Counted from the stretch's first letter, positions 20,225-31,484 are shown. The stretch is 64,000 bases of DNA from Girardinichthys multiradiatus (GCF_021462225.1 NC_061800.1:3172501-3236500), one strand, 5' to 3'. Numbers and translations: made by a program. Notes: generated by a model from the sequence alone, not told the origin.

Positions 20225-21658
20225 GTGGACCCAGTCTCCACAGCCATCAGAGTCTACCTGATCGGATGGGGAGACAAACCTGGGAAACTCCAAGAACCCC
20301 TTGGGACTTCTCCAGGAGAAACACCACAAATCATTGCTCCAAGGTTCTTAGGTAAACTGAACCATAATGAACATATAGGTTACCTATACTATCTCACCAG
20401 TATAGGAGGACAGGTCAAACTCAGGTTCCGTTTTAAAACAGGATCAGAGATCAGCCTGTGGTCCTCGGTCTCGTTTGAGGAGGCGAGTAGAGCCATGCTC
20501 TCCCTCAGTAAACCACTTCAGGCTGAATTTTGTAATGTAAGTATCACCAGTTGCACCCAAAACCGATCATGCATCACTAATTGGGTGGAGCTGGACATTA
20601 CACACGAAGACACGGCTCTGGTGCACCCCATCTATAGGTGCACATTAAACAAAGACCTTTGTCTTGGTGGCCAGGACCTGCTGGACAGGCTGGCCCCACT
20701 CATTGACTGCCACCAGGACCAACTCTGGGTCCAGGCGGAGGTGCAAAACCCACGGGGTGCACGCAGCGAACGATTCGTTGTGACCAATCAGGTTACCAGC
20801 TTAGAGGAGCCCGAAGGACCTCTCAGGCCCTCATCAGAGCCGGTCATGTGCACCTCCGAGACACAGCTGCACCCAGCCATCCAGGAAACTCCTGCCAGAG
20901 GCAGTCATGCATTGCTTGGCTCTTTAAAGAACCCAGGTGTGAACACTTACAACCCCAAAGTGGTGGAAGGTGTACACCTGGAAACCATGTTCATACTAGA
21001 AGTGCTACTAGCATTCTGGCTGGGACATCCATCAACCATTAGAGAGCTGTATGACCGTTTGTGCCAAAAAGACCCCTTTGTAACTGAGGCAAAACACAGC
21101 CACACACTCCTTTTAGTAGACGGGCTCCGCCCTCTCCTCAAGACAGCCAGAGTGCAGATTGGCATCAAACAGCTCTCCCATGCTGTGGACATTGTTCCAA
21201 CAGACCAAAGGGGGGTCACGTTATCCGACGCCCATTACTCTCCTGTGGGGTGCCATAGGAGCTACAAAGCCACACTCCACACCCTCCAGCAGATGGCGCA
21301 CTGGCCTCCAAGGTCTCACGACACCCAGGTCTACATCAAAGGATGTTTAACCTGCCGCCAGTTTCAGCCATCCCAGCCAACCAGTAAACCTCCGCTTCAG
21401 CGAAGGGGGGTTACATTACCTTGGTTCCACCTTCAGACCAACTGGGTCGAACCAGCTCCAAAATTAACAGGAGGTAACAAATTCCTCCTAACTGTGACAT
21501 GCAGCTTCATCAAGTGGGTTGGATGCTTGTCAGAAAAGGTTGACACCATCATCCCAGCTGCTGCTCTTTGGCTGAACCGGATGAAGTCCTACATCGAACT
21601 CTCCTCCCCAAGAACAGAGCTTGTCTCAATGTCCGGGAAAGGAGAGACCAGTGCGTAG
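20225..21658 (+). CDS. Protease-like and integrase-like fusion frame, RT missing
   Basis: A 477-codon frame in register with gag (first codon GTG, no ATG support). Residues 55-175 resemble a retropepsin: GGQVKLRFRFKTGSEISLWS aligns where the catalytic D-T/S-G should be but reads KTG, and LGGQDLLDRLAPLID follows. Residues 337-385 resemble an integrase zinc-binding region (CH at 343-344, GCLTC at 373-377). Residues 405-440 resemble the start of the integrase core, with KFLLTVTCSFIKWVG, where the first catalytic Asp reads Cys. RT and RNase H, normally between these, are absent, as is the rest of the core. Enzymatic activity is not expected. The frame is nonetheless fully open in both duplicate units. 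Confidence 0.7.
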   Translation: MDPVSTAIRVYLIGWGDKPGKLQEPLGTSPGETPQIIAPRFLGKLNHNEHIGYLYYLTSIGGQVKLRFRFKTGSEISLWSSVSFEEASRAMLSLSKPLQAEFCNVSITSCTQNRSCITNWVELDITHEDTALVHPIYRCTLNKDLCLGGQDLLDRLAPLIDCHQDQLWVQAEVQNPRGARSERFVVTNQVTSLEEPEGPLRPSSEPVMCTSETQLHPAIQETPARGSHALLGSLKNPGVNTYNPKVVEGVHLETMFILEVLLAFWLGHPSTIRELYDRLCQKDPFVTEAKHSHTLLLVDGLRPLLKTARVQIGIKQLSHAVDIVPTDQRGVTLSDAHYSPVGCHRSYKATLHTLQQMAHWPPRSHDTQVYIKGCLTCRQFQPSQPTSKPPLQRRGVTLPWFHLQTNWVEPAPKLTGGNKFLLTVTCSFIKWVGCLSEKVDTIIPAAALWLNRMKSYIELSSPRTELVSMSGKGETSA

Positions 21659-22674
21659 GACTAGTTAAATAGGTGCATGTTTCATTAACTCACACTAACA
21701 TGCACTAATCACTAACAACTTTCTTCAACAGAAACAGTTAAACATATAACTACCTTCTAGGACACAGTCTTAGACTGTAAGTTGACACGATAATTTCCCA
21801 TAACACTGCATGCACAGCAGACCTCACAAAAGTGTTTAAGAATGATGTAATGGACACACCCATGCTGCCCGAGATTTCATGCAAAATCGTGTTAAAGGAG
21901 GTGGGTTCATCTGTAGACAGTCCCACCGAGGCACAGATACCCATTGACCTAGTTCTGCTGAACTTAGTAGAGAAATCCTAAGTCCACCACGACAGACACC
22001 TTGCAACCTCCACAAACACACCTGGCTTATAGCCTAATTACTGCAATTCGTTTATTCTTTTCTCCCTCTTTCCACATCTAGATAGTTTAGAGACAGGAGT
22101 CCTATTAAAACCCATCATCATCCGGAAGAGCCAATGGTTTAAGCCTAAACCTGTTTTAACCATTCGTTTTATTTTACACACCGCATACAGGCAGTTAAGC
22201 GTTTACAGGTCAGGATTGATTCCCTCACATTCATTCCCCCACGGTTCATAGCACCGCCTTTGCTAACGACACAGCCAGGGTCCAGTGCCTAATAGAAGTT
22301 GGATGAATAAGCTATGAACCATGATTTTGTTTTGTTCCTTTTATTCTTACATATACATATATATGAACGATATCTGTTATTGTTTCATTTTGTCTCAGGA
22401 TTACCAAAGCTGATGACCAAAGAATGTAATGATGATATGAATGTATTGTCCTGTATTTTTCTCATTGAACAATGTAGAAAGGGATGAGTTTAGTCAGAGT
22501 TTAGTCCTGCCCAGGCTAACCTCTATCCTGCCCAGTCGTAGGTTTTGAGTAACACAGAGACAATTTTGTTTTGTTCTGCTTCGCCACGGATCACTGATTG
22601 CTCAGCAAAGGACAGAATGGTCCCAGTAGCTTCAAAGACTGCAATTCATCTCACCCTTTGAACCTAGGGGGGAA
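21659..22674 (+). other. LTR element 3' noncoding region with polypurine tract
   Basis: No open frame of note over 1 kb. The last bases, CTAGGGGGGAA at about 22665-22674, form a polypurine tract at the LTR edge. Small minus-strand frames here show no known motif. Confidence 0.6.
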
Positions 22675-24124
22675 TGTTGGACCACTTGTTTGCTGAGTAT
22701 TGGATTATCTGCACGTTGTTGGACGTCACTGTGCCCCTCCAATGGCATCGGCCATTTTGTACCCAGGACAGCCCACTCCTACATATCCCATCAAGCATTG
22801 CGACTGATATGACTGGGCGTCCCCAGTCTGACGTCACAGGGTGCTATATAGGAGGCGCCCATGTTTGAAAAGTCGCCTTCTGCTGGAAACCGATCTGGTG
22901 ATTGAAGCGCGTCACTTTAAGAGAAGAACTCTGTGAAGAGTTTCATTCATTCTCTCTCGTTGGACAACGAACCATTCATAACTGAAGTCTGTGGACTAAG
23001 AAGGCCAGAGATTTCACTTTGCCGATCGAAGACGTGAGTTAACACGTAACTGGAGACATGGAGCTTCGGAGAGACGAACCGCTACCGTGTTTCATTTTCA
23101 AGTCGACTTTGATGGTCAGATCATATTTTTCCTTTTTGTCAAGAAGACCAAAGGACAAAGACTGACCGTTCCCCTGAAGTTAATTGTGGACCCACAATTA
23201 ACTTAACCCCACTTTTCCTCGCTCGAATTCCCTCACTCGGAAGAAGACGACACAAGTAAAACCCATTTCTTTTTTTTATTTATTTATTAGAAGGCCTGGG
23301 CAGGGTCAGAGGTTGTAGAAGCGATCAGAATCGCTGGTTAGGATCTCATGTGTTCTGAATAATATGTGCATGTAACCTTGCTTGTTGAAACTTTGATGTG
23401 TTATGTAATATCGGGATCCGCCGTGTTCCCCAGAGCTGTTTGTGTTTACTATCTGAACGCGGGTGCGTTGCAAGACTGGACTGTTAAAACGACCTCATGG
23501 TAAAATTCTCCATTTTACCTTTGTCTTCAATCTCACTTTGCTAGCTTGCCGCCAAAAGTTATCAATCCTTTGTGGTCAGGAGTTAGGGGGAAGTTTTATG
23601 ATCAGAAGATCATAAAGGACAGTCGGAGCTGCGCTCCAACCCCCACCACTCGCCACCACTCATATCCCCCTCTCCCTTCGTCTGTAGTGCCATAAACTGC
23701 TGGTTGACTCAATACATACCGTTTGTTGATTTTGCTTATTTAGATGTGTTACCCCTGTGTTTGTAGAATTTTGCATGTTGAGTAGGTGAAAATTAATAAA
23801 TATTCACATAGATAAAGAGAGAGCGTTTGGTGTTTCATTGTGTGCAAAAAGTGATGTGTCAGTCAAAATAAGGTTCAAGTTCCACACATTTCGGCAGAAA
23901 CGGTCGATTAAACAGTGACATCTCCGGCAATAGTTATTAACTATTACGGAGTATTTAACGGTTGTAATTGTCAGAGGCGTTGAGCCACAATTACAACACC
24001 AGAAACATCTCTGGTCTCGATTCGTAAATGACGATTTATGGTTAAGACATTGATTTTGTCAGATTATGATTTGTAATTATAATTATTGATCAAGATTATT
24101 CAATCAATAATCATACTCCCAACA
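22675..24124 (+). repeat. 3' LTR of unit A (1,450 bp)
   Basis: It matches the 5' LTR from TGTTGGACC to CCCAACA. Differences include loss of eight bases near 23717 (the 5' LTR has CCCACTACCG where this has CCG) and single changes spread along it. GGTG follows at 24125-24128. Confidence 0.93.
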
Positions 24125-24128
24125 GGTG

Positions 24129-24699
24129 TGTGAAGGCTCTCTCGATTGATCTGATTTCTCTTCACTGTGATATTTCTGACTTGTTCTAATACATAAGCAT
24201 GTTAAAACACATTTTCTGTTGCTGCATTTAACCTTTGGGGACCGTCTGTGTCTTACACCGAGGTTAGCTTCCCGTAGCAGTCCTACAGCAGATCCTGTGC
24301 AGCCGGGGCCGCAGCTTAGCTGGGTGACGGTACATAGAAAGCATAGTCCTAGATCCCAGCTCACAGGCCGCCACCAACCCGTCTGCGTTTCTAACAGATT
24401 TTCCCTGCTCAGCGTCACACCCATTGAGAAGCCAACTCTGGTAAATGGAGTTTAAACAAAAATTCAACATGGAAAACTCACCATCACCTCCAGCTCCGTC
24501 TAATTACTCCTCCATGCAACTCTGCTCCACCATTCAGCGTCAAGTATGCATTTCTCCCCCGGCCAATCATCCTTCAAGGCTCCGCTTTAAAAGATCTTTA
24601 TCCACAGAACCCCCCGTTCTGCGGAAAACATGGTCCATTCGGACTCCATGTCTCCTGGTTACTGAACCAGGCTGAGATGCTGTATGTGACGATTATTGT
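24129..24699. other. No recognised feature
   Basis: Flanking DNA of the LTR element. The small frames on both strands show no known motif. A copy lies at 35637-36207. Confidence 0.4.
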
Positions 24700-25200
24700 T
24701 GTTTATTGTCTATTTGTATTCCCAGATATTTATAAGAATCCACCTGGGCACTACTGTGATGATGGATGACCCCTGGTGAGTGGTCTCCAACAGACTTTGG
24801 GTCATAGATCATTTCCTGTGTTTTTTGGACATTAAGTTTCAGAAAGTGTTGACCGTACCACTGAACACAACTTTGGATGTGCTGTTTGTATGTGAATCTG
24901 CTAGATCTGACATGAGGCAGAGAATGGCTGTGTCATCAGAGAACTTACATGTAATTGTTGGGTGTATTACAGATTCAGTCATTGGTATATAGGGTGAACA
25001 GGACCGGTGAACTGACACACCCCTAGGGGATGCCGGTGCTGATGGTGAGGGGATCAAACAGAGTCCTGTTCACCCTGACCTGCTGAGAACGATTAACGAG
25101 GAATGAGTGAAACCATCTGACGATATATGGGTTGACATTCATCTTTTTCAAAGTGGTCAGAAGGACATGGGGCTGGGGAGTATTAAAAGCTGAGCTAAAG
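24700..25200 (-). pseudogene. Rex1-like LINE reverse transcriptase fragment
   Basis: On the minus strand the palm domain is readable with frameshifts: FSSAFNT near 25190, a GIPRGVSVH stretch near 25030 and CKFSDDTAIL near 24910 (catalytic YADD type, here FSDD). Then DSYKYLGIQID follows near 24725. It is clearer in unit B, where 8 fewer bases near 36360 put more of it in one frame. Confidence 0.7.
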
Positions 25201-25209
25201 TAAAAAAAA

Positions 25210-25600
25210 AAAGCACTCTTGTTATGATTCTGGCCCGTGTGCCTGCTCTGCTCTCACTCATGCAATCAACTCATCTGCTTCACCTGTCTGCTGCTGCGCA
25301 ATCACCTTCATGCCACACCTGTGGAGCTGCAGTTATATACAGCCATCTGACAGGCATACGGTGCCAGATTTTTGAAAACATTTGTAAGTAGTTATCCAGC
25401 GTTCCTTCCTGACTGATCTTGTTCTCTGACCTTGCCTTGCCTCACGGATTTTGCCTTCTTGCCTGCCCCTTGTCTGACGGATTGGATTTCTGGATTTCGA
25501 CTCTGTTTTCTGCCTCTGGTTTTCTGCCTCTGCCTGCCCCTTGTCTGATGCCTCTAGCTCTGGAATTCGACCCTGTTTCTGTCCCTGGATTTACGCCTCA
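25210..25600. repeat. Unclassified repeat-like segment, pyrimidine-rich
   Basis: An A-run at 25201-25211, then a segment with TTATATACAGCC near 25333 and many CTGCC/TTGCC units (25420-25560), including a repeated GCCTGCCCCTTGTCTGA at 25461 and 25532. It interrupts L2 sequence or joins its 5' edge at about 25600. I cannot name the family. Confidence 0.4.
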
Positions 25601-26252
25601 GTCCAAGCTTCTGCTGCCAACGACTTAATGCTCACATTCTACCGATGATACAATTGGCCCTGTCTTTCAGTGTTTAACCCTATTTTTTTCCTAGACATAG
25701 CTACTGACTGAGCTTTTACTGCGACTAACTGTATGTGCTCTCTCATACTTGAAAACTGGCTCAGAGTTTATCTGTTTTTTCTTCCTATATCAAGCCACTA
25801 AAGGAGCTACATCCATTAACATTTTACCTTTCCTTCCCATAGAAAGCACTCCTGGATCAGTGCTTTTATGTTCTTTTTCTGTCTCTGCTCTCAAACCCCC
25901 AGTCATTAGTGGCAGATGGCCACTCACACTGAGTCTGGTTCTGCTGGAGGTTTCTTTCTGTTAAAACAAAGTTTTCCTCTCCACTGTTGCTACATATTCA
26001 TCCAGGAGGAGTGAATGCTGCATGTCATTGAATCCATGCAATCTGCTGGGTTTTCCTAGATAGAAAAACCTTTTAACCAAACTGAGTAAATAACTGAATC
26101 TGACTGCAGTTTGATAGTTAGGATTAATTTGAATGTATGTACCTGACTTGAAATCTGTGTGATTAGATTGAATTAACTTTATGAAGTGCCTTGAGATGAC
26201 GTGTTGTGAATTGGTGCTATATAAATGAAACTAAATTGAATTGTATTGTCCT
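25601..26252 (+). mobile_element. L2 LINE 3' untranslated region
   Basis: This is the plus-strand version of the L2 3' end at 2656-3360 and 13903-14580: CTGGATCAGTGCTTTTATGT, GGTTTCTTTCTGTTAAAACA and the end GTGTTGTGAATTGGTGCTAT, then AAATTGAATTGTATTG. It serves as the intact reference for the split L2 further right. Confidence 0.75.
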
Positions 26253-26384
26253 GCAAATTCATTTGCGTGACATAACATTCATAATGCATATAGTTTAATA
26301 TGATGTCAGCTTATAATTGTGTAGAGGGGAATTTAAACCATTCTTTATGAAATGCGTTTTTGATGTCAGACACTGATGTTGGAC

Positions 26385-26605
26385 AAGAAGGATGGGCTCT
26401 TATTCATCCCAAAGGTCTTATCAACTTCTTCCACACCAATGTTTTCATCCATGTCTTTATGGACCTTGCAATATGCAAGGGGGGTTGTTGGAACAGGAAA
26501 GTACCATAGCCAAACTGTACCCACAAAGTTGGGAGCATAACATTTTCAAAATGTCTTTGCATGCTAAAACATTCAGTATATCATTCACTGGAAATAAGCT
26601 GCTGT
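26385..26605 (-). pseudogene. Tc1-like relic, family D
   Basis: The minus strand reads, with stops, VNDILNVLACKDIL, a shifted FMLP-like segment, FPVPTTPLAYCKVHKDMDEN and WDE. This matches the Tc1 core around the second catalytic Asp, but the HD site is lost. No terminal repeats are visible. Confidence 0.5.
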
Positions 26606-26961
26606 AAAAAAAAACAAAAAAAAAAACAACCTGAAAAACAGTCCCACATTGTTATTCACTCTGCATTTATGCCTTTACCGTGATGGAATGTAGTCAGAGA
26701 ACATGTCTCTACTGCTCTAGACTCCACTGGTAGAGTAGAGTACACCACTGCAACCAAAACTTTACATTTTGATTAGTGATGTAAGGCTCTGAAGCAGATG
26801 CTTGGCCATTACAACTCACTCCATGAAACTTGCTACAGTATGCACTGCTCCTTAGGTAACCTGACGATCATATGAAGTCTGGAGGTCTTCCAATTTAACT
26901 TCTTTTTCTGACGCTAAGTTATTGTTTTTCCTCGGACTTTGTATCTCTAAAAACTATAATA

Positions 26962-28420
26962 CAGGTCCTTCTAAAAATATTAGCATATTGTGATAAAGTT
27001 CATTATTTTCCATAATTTCATGATGAAAATTTAACATTCATATATTTTAGATTCATTGCACACTAACTGAAATATTTCAGGTCTTTTATTGTCTTAATAT
27101 GGACGATTTTGGCATACAGCTTATGAAAACCCAAAATTACTATCTCACAAAATTAGCATATCATTAAAAGGGTCTCTAAACGAGCTATGAACCTAATCAT
27201 CTGAATCAACGAGTTAACTCTAAACACCTGCAAAAGATTCCTGAGGCCTTTAAAACTCCCAGCCTGGTTCATCACTCAAAAACCCAATCATGGGTAAGAC
27301 TGCCGACTTGACTGCTGTCCAGAAGGCCACTATTGACACCCTCAAGCAAGAGGGTAAGACACAGAAAGAAATTTCTGAACGAATAGGCTGTTCCCAGAGT
27401 GCTGTATCAAGGCACCTCAGTGGGAAGTCTGTGGGAAGGAAAAAGTGTGGTAGAAAACGCTGCACAACGAGAAGAGGTGACCGGACCCTGAGGAAGATTG
27501 TGGAGAAGGACCGATTCCAGACCTTGGGGGACCTGCGGAAGCAGTGGACTGAGTCTGGAGTAGAAACATCCAGAGCCACCGTGCACAGGCGTGTGCAGGA
27601 AATGGGCTACAGGTGCCGCATTCCCCAGGTCAAGCCACTTTTGAACCAGAAACAGCAGCAGAAGTGCCTGACCTGGGCTACAGAGAAGCAGCACTGGACT
27701 GTTGCTCAGTGGTCCAAAGTACTTTTTTTCGGATGAAAGCAAATTCTGCATGTCATTCGGAAATCAAGGTGCCTGAGTCTGGAGGAAGACTGGGGAGAAG
27801 AAAATGCCAGAAGTCCAGTGTCAAGTACCCACAGTCAGTGATGGTCTGGGGTGCCGTGTCAGCTGCTGGTGTTGGTCCACTGTGTTTTATCAAGGGCAGG
27901 GTCAATGCAGCTAGCTATCAGGGGATTTTGGAGCACTTTATGCTTCCATCTGCTGAAAAGCTTTATGGAGATGAAGATTTCATTTTTCAGCACGACCTGG
28001 CACCTGCTCACAGTGCCAAAACCACTGGTAAAGTGTTTACTGACCATGGTATCACTGTGCTCAATTGGCCTGCCAACTCTCCTGACCTGAACCCCATAGA
28101 GAATCTGTGGGATATTGTGAAGAGAACGTTGAGAGACTCAAGACCCAACACTCTGGATGAGCTAAAGGCCACTATCGAAGCATCCTGGGCCTCCATAAGA
28201 CCTCAGCAGTGCCACAGGCTGATTGCCTCCATGCCACGCCGCATTGAAGCAGTCATTTCTGCCAAAGGATTCCCGACCAAGTATTGAGTGCATAACTGTA
28301 CATGATTATTTGAAGGTTGATGCTTTTGTATTAAAAACACTTTTCTTTTATTAGTCGGATGAAATGTGCTAATTTTGTTTATTTTGGGTTTTCATGAGCT
28401 GTAAGCCACAATCATCCGTA
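26962..28420 (+). mobile_element. Tc1-like DD34E element, family A, right end lost
   Basis: The left end follows TA (26960-26961) with CAGGTCCTTCTAAAAATATT. The body matches 4050-5480. The right end stops near 28420 in the inner part of the terminal repeat (CATGAGCTGTAAGCCACAAT), where RTE-LINE sequence takes over. It therefore has one usable end only. Confidence 0.85.
27290..28287 (+). pseudogene. Tc1-like DD34E transposase, frameshifted
   Basis: ATG at 27290. The N-terminal DNA-binding half is open (MGKTADLTAVQKATIDTLKQ, helix-turn-helix with SQSAVSRHL, GRKKCGRKR). An extra T in a T7 run near 27728 shifts the frame just at FSDES. A TGA would follow shortly after in the old frame (GCC TGA near 27775), and a small deletion near 27800 restores register with AHSAKTTGK and NPIENLW. 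It ends KGFPTKY. Confidence 0.85.
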
Positions 28421-28965
28421 TCCGTATCCGTGCGTTCCCAGGGATATACAGTTCCACAAGTGAGTTCTGGGTCTTCTCCAGGTTCTCCTCCCAGTGTGAT
28501 GTGTCAGTAAAACCTCCAACAGAGAAGCCCTGAAAGAGAAATAGCAGCTCTACTTTGAGCTCCCTTTGGGTGACAGCTGCTCCGACCACTCTAAGCTCAT
28601 TTTGACAGCCTGTATCCGGGATCTAATTAATTCAGTCATGATCCATATGTCATGACCATAATGGCACATCAGAATGTAGACAGACCTGTAAATCTGTCGT
28701 GCCATCTCCCCTGCCATCCTACCATCACTCATGAATAAGACAACAAGATACTCAAACTCCTCTGCTAGAGTCAGCGACTGAACCCCAAGCCAAAGGGAGC
28801 GGTCCACCTTTATATGGTCAACTCAGAGTAGCTGACTTTCATCCCAGTCGCTTCGCACTCAGATGTGAACCGCTCCAGTCCATGCTGGAGGTTGTGGTCT
28901 TTTGAAGCCAACAGAATCACATCATCTCTGAAAAAGCAAAGCTGAGATCCCAGCTATCTGAAAAA
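28421..28965 (-). pseudogene. RTE/Rex3-like LINE reverse transcriptase relic
   Basis: Minus-strand frames read LTLAEEFEYLVVLFMSDGRM, then GHDIWIMTELIRSRIQAVKM, and near 28930 a decayed FADDV site. These align with the RT segment at 51000-51270. Many stops are present. Short TCCGTA repeats mark the junction to the Tc1-like element at 28412-28430. Confidence 0.7.
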
Positions 28966-29385
28966 ACAACTGATCAAACTACATCTAGCATTCACAGTAG
29001 TTTCTGAGATTCCTCTGACATCAGTGATATATACAGTAGCAGGTTCACAGACAGAAACATTGTTTTATTGATCCTGACAGCCTCACCATTCATACGCGGA
29101 CATCTTGAACTTGCTGGTGAAGTGAAAGACTTTCAACCTTTGAAGAAGAGGCTTGGAAGAATGTTTTAAGATCACTGTCTCTGTATCCTTGTTGATTCTG
29201 AGCATAGATCCTGCAAGAAGAGACTATGTAGCTGTCACGATCCTGAGGTGTTAGGTTATGGTTTTCATTTGTGTTCATGTTTTTCTGCATTTTGCCTGTT
29301 ATGTTCTATAAGTCTATATTCTCTATAAGCCATATTCTTTATTTTTGTCATTTGAATTTTGCAATATAGGTTAATTTCCTTCTGC
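28966..29385. other. No recognised feature
   Basis: TTTG/TTCT-rich DNA that ends at the tandem duplication junction. It continues uninterrupted in unit B past 40887, where the original downstream flank is preserved. Confidence 0.4.
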
Positions 29386-30317
29386 TCACAGTTGCACAGA
29401 ATGAACAGTTGTGATCTCCGTTAACAAGATGTTTATTGGGAGACTTGAGTTTCGCACAGAACGTTTGTGAATTAAGGGATTTTGATTAGGTCGTGCTCAG
29501 TTCTACTGCAAAGGATAACATTAGCTTTCAGAGGTGTTTGTTGTGGATGCAAGGTGAAAGTTGGTTTAACTTGTGGAAAAGTTAAAGTTAATTTCCAGTC
29601 GCCAGCCTGCTGCTGCAGCTGTAAAAACCTGCGCTGATAAGCAGCAGACCTGCTCCCAGTGTCCACTGAGCGTAATTACAGTTGTGACCAACATTCTCCC
29701 AGTCAGTTAGAGAAGAACACCTACATCTGGTGGCCATTTAATAGATTACAGATTGCAGCTGGATTTCCCAGACCGCAGACCCTCACTCAGTACCATCTGG
29801 TGGTCACTAGTGCGAATTGCATTTCCTGCTTTGATATTTTTTTTTAAATCACTCAATCCATTACCACAGTCAGATAATTCCATCACCTATGATCAAAAGG
29901 GCATAACTTAAAGTTGAAAGTTGAAGTTACAGATCATTCATTACCACTTTTGGATAAAATTTAAGCATTTTTGCTGGGTTTTAGTGTGTGAAGCATGTTT
30001 TGATCTGACTCATAAAACTAACTTAGTTGTCTAACAGGAAGGTAGGTAATTCATATTAGAGAACACTAACATTTATTTGAAGCTAAGAACAGCATTTAAT
30101 GTTTAGTTTCGTTTTCCCATTTTTAAAATTTTATTTTGAACTTGGTTTCTGGGTTATTTAAAAAAAAAAAAATTCATTCTCTTCTTCCCCCTTTTTGCAT
30201 GTTTGCTTGATTAACCCCATTAAAGCATAGACTTGGGTAAGCCACAGTTTGAACGGTCAAACCTGTGTGCCCATTTTAAGCAACCCCATACACCTGGAAG
30301 ATACAGGTATGAATCAG

Positions 30318-30479
30318 ACAGCTAATTAAGTTTAGCAATCCTTAATCACTGAACAGCTTAGCCTGTTGTGTGCAGCTAATTAAGTTTAGCAATCCTTTAT
30401 CACTGAACAGCTTAGCCTGTGGTGTGCAGCTAATTAAGTTTAGCAATCCTTAATCACTGAACAGCTTAGCCTGTTGTGT
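30318..30479 (+). repeat. Three tandem 54-bp repeats, unit B
   Basis: Same three copies as at 18809-18970, at an offset of 11,509 bp and identical by eye. Confidence 0.93.
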
Positions 30480-30516
30480 AAATAGTTCACGGTTCAGATG
30501 CGAGCAGCCGTCAAAC

Positions 30517-31484
30517 GTGACTCGCAGGACAGTCCTCTACGATCCCTCACCTCCGCCACGGCGACAGGAGTGCCGCCCCTGGGATTCAGGTAGCTCCTAC
30601 CGCCCTCAACCGCTGCCCAGGACCCGAGTCCGGGAAGCACAGGGCCCACAGTTATACCGGGAGCAGCCTCCACTGCCTCCTCCGAGGATGAGGCGTGATG
30701 CACCGATACCCTCTGAGTGCAGCCGGAGTGAACTCTCCGATGATGACTCAGATGGGCCGGGACCAATCCCTGAGAGGGGATTGCGCACCCGCCAGCTTGA
30801 GTCCCTTGCTAAAGACATAGAGCGTTTCGACCCTAATAAGGCAAAATCAAACATTGATGATTACCTTAGGGAAATGGAACGCTGTCTTCTAGATTTGTAT
30901 TGCCCATCAGCACGGGAGAAACTGAAGCTCATCTGGAAGACAACGTCCAGGAACATCCATGTTTTCATGGAGAGCCTGACACCCGCAGTCCGAGACCGTT
31001 ATTCAACCCTTTGCGAAGCTTTAAGGGAGGAATATTCTGTGTACACGGACCGGGCCTCAGCCACACTTGGTGCTTTCACGATCCAGCAAAGAAAAGCGAA
31101 GCACCCAGGGAGTATTACCGGCGCTTGAGAGCCGTTTACTTCCAACGACGCAATGCGCCAGGCATTGAGGAGGAACATGCTTTTAAATCCCTGTTCCTCC
31201 ACAACCTTCATGAAAGTGTGCGATACGATGTGACTATGTATTGCAGAACCAAGGCCATGAGCATGCAAGAGATCCGCAAATATGCTCAGATGGCGTGGGA
31301 AACACGTGCTCGCCCGACCAAGGGATCGGAGAGCGAGGCTAGGGTTTTACAGGTCCAGACTGAAAGAACCAGCCATGCATTAGAAGGTCAGGAAAGGCCT
31401 TCAACCAGAACCTATGCGAAGAACAGGTTCAAGGAACAACATAGGTTTGGTCAGCTGGACTGGGGGGGTGGTACTGAATACTAA
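30517..31484 (+). pseudogene. Gag-like frame, unit B, frameshifted
   Basis: Identical to the gag of unit A up to about codon 191. There one A of the CAGCAAAAGAAAAG stretch is missing (about 31090), and the frame runs into TGA at 31126-31128. The rest of gag (SEAPREYYRRLRAV and onward) is open in the next frame, to TAA 31484. This is one of the few differences between the units. Confidence 0.8.

Larger units (their letters stand above)
16377..24124 (+). mobile_element. Complete LTR retrotransposon without reverse transcriptase
   Basis: Two LTRs (16377-17834 and 22675-24124) start TGTTGG and end CCAACA. The flanks are GGTG at 16373-16376 and at 24125-24128, a 4-bp target duplication. Inside are a primer-binding-like site, a three-copy 54-bp repeat, gag and a protease/integrase-like frame. 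A purine-rich tract, CTAGGGGGGAA, precedes the 3' LTR. No YXDD reverse transcriptase or RNase H is present between 20225 and 22674. The LTRs differ at roughly 15 places including one indel of several bases, about 1 percent, so the insertion is young. A 4-bp duplication and gag type suggest a Ty3/gypsy-related or similar element. Confidence 0.88.
17877..29385 (+). repeat. Tandem duplication unit A (11,509 bp)
   Basis: It is directly followed by a nearly identical unit at 29386-40886. Unit A spans the LTR element from 43 bp after its 5' LTR, the 3' LTR, and the downstream Rex1-like, L2, Tc1-like and RTE relics. Both unit starts and the end of unit B share TCA (17877-17879, 29386-29388, 40887-40889), a 3-bp microhomology. 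Over 11.5 kb I count roughly 15 differences. Confidence 0.92.

Noticed and set aside
25749..25964. 71-codon frame repeated in several L2 copies
   Set aside because: It sits in the L2 3' untranslated region, after the RT stop, and differs in frame between copies.
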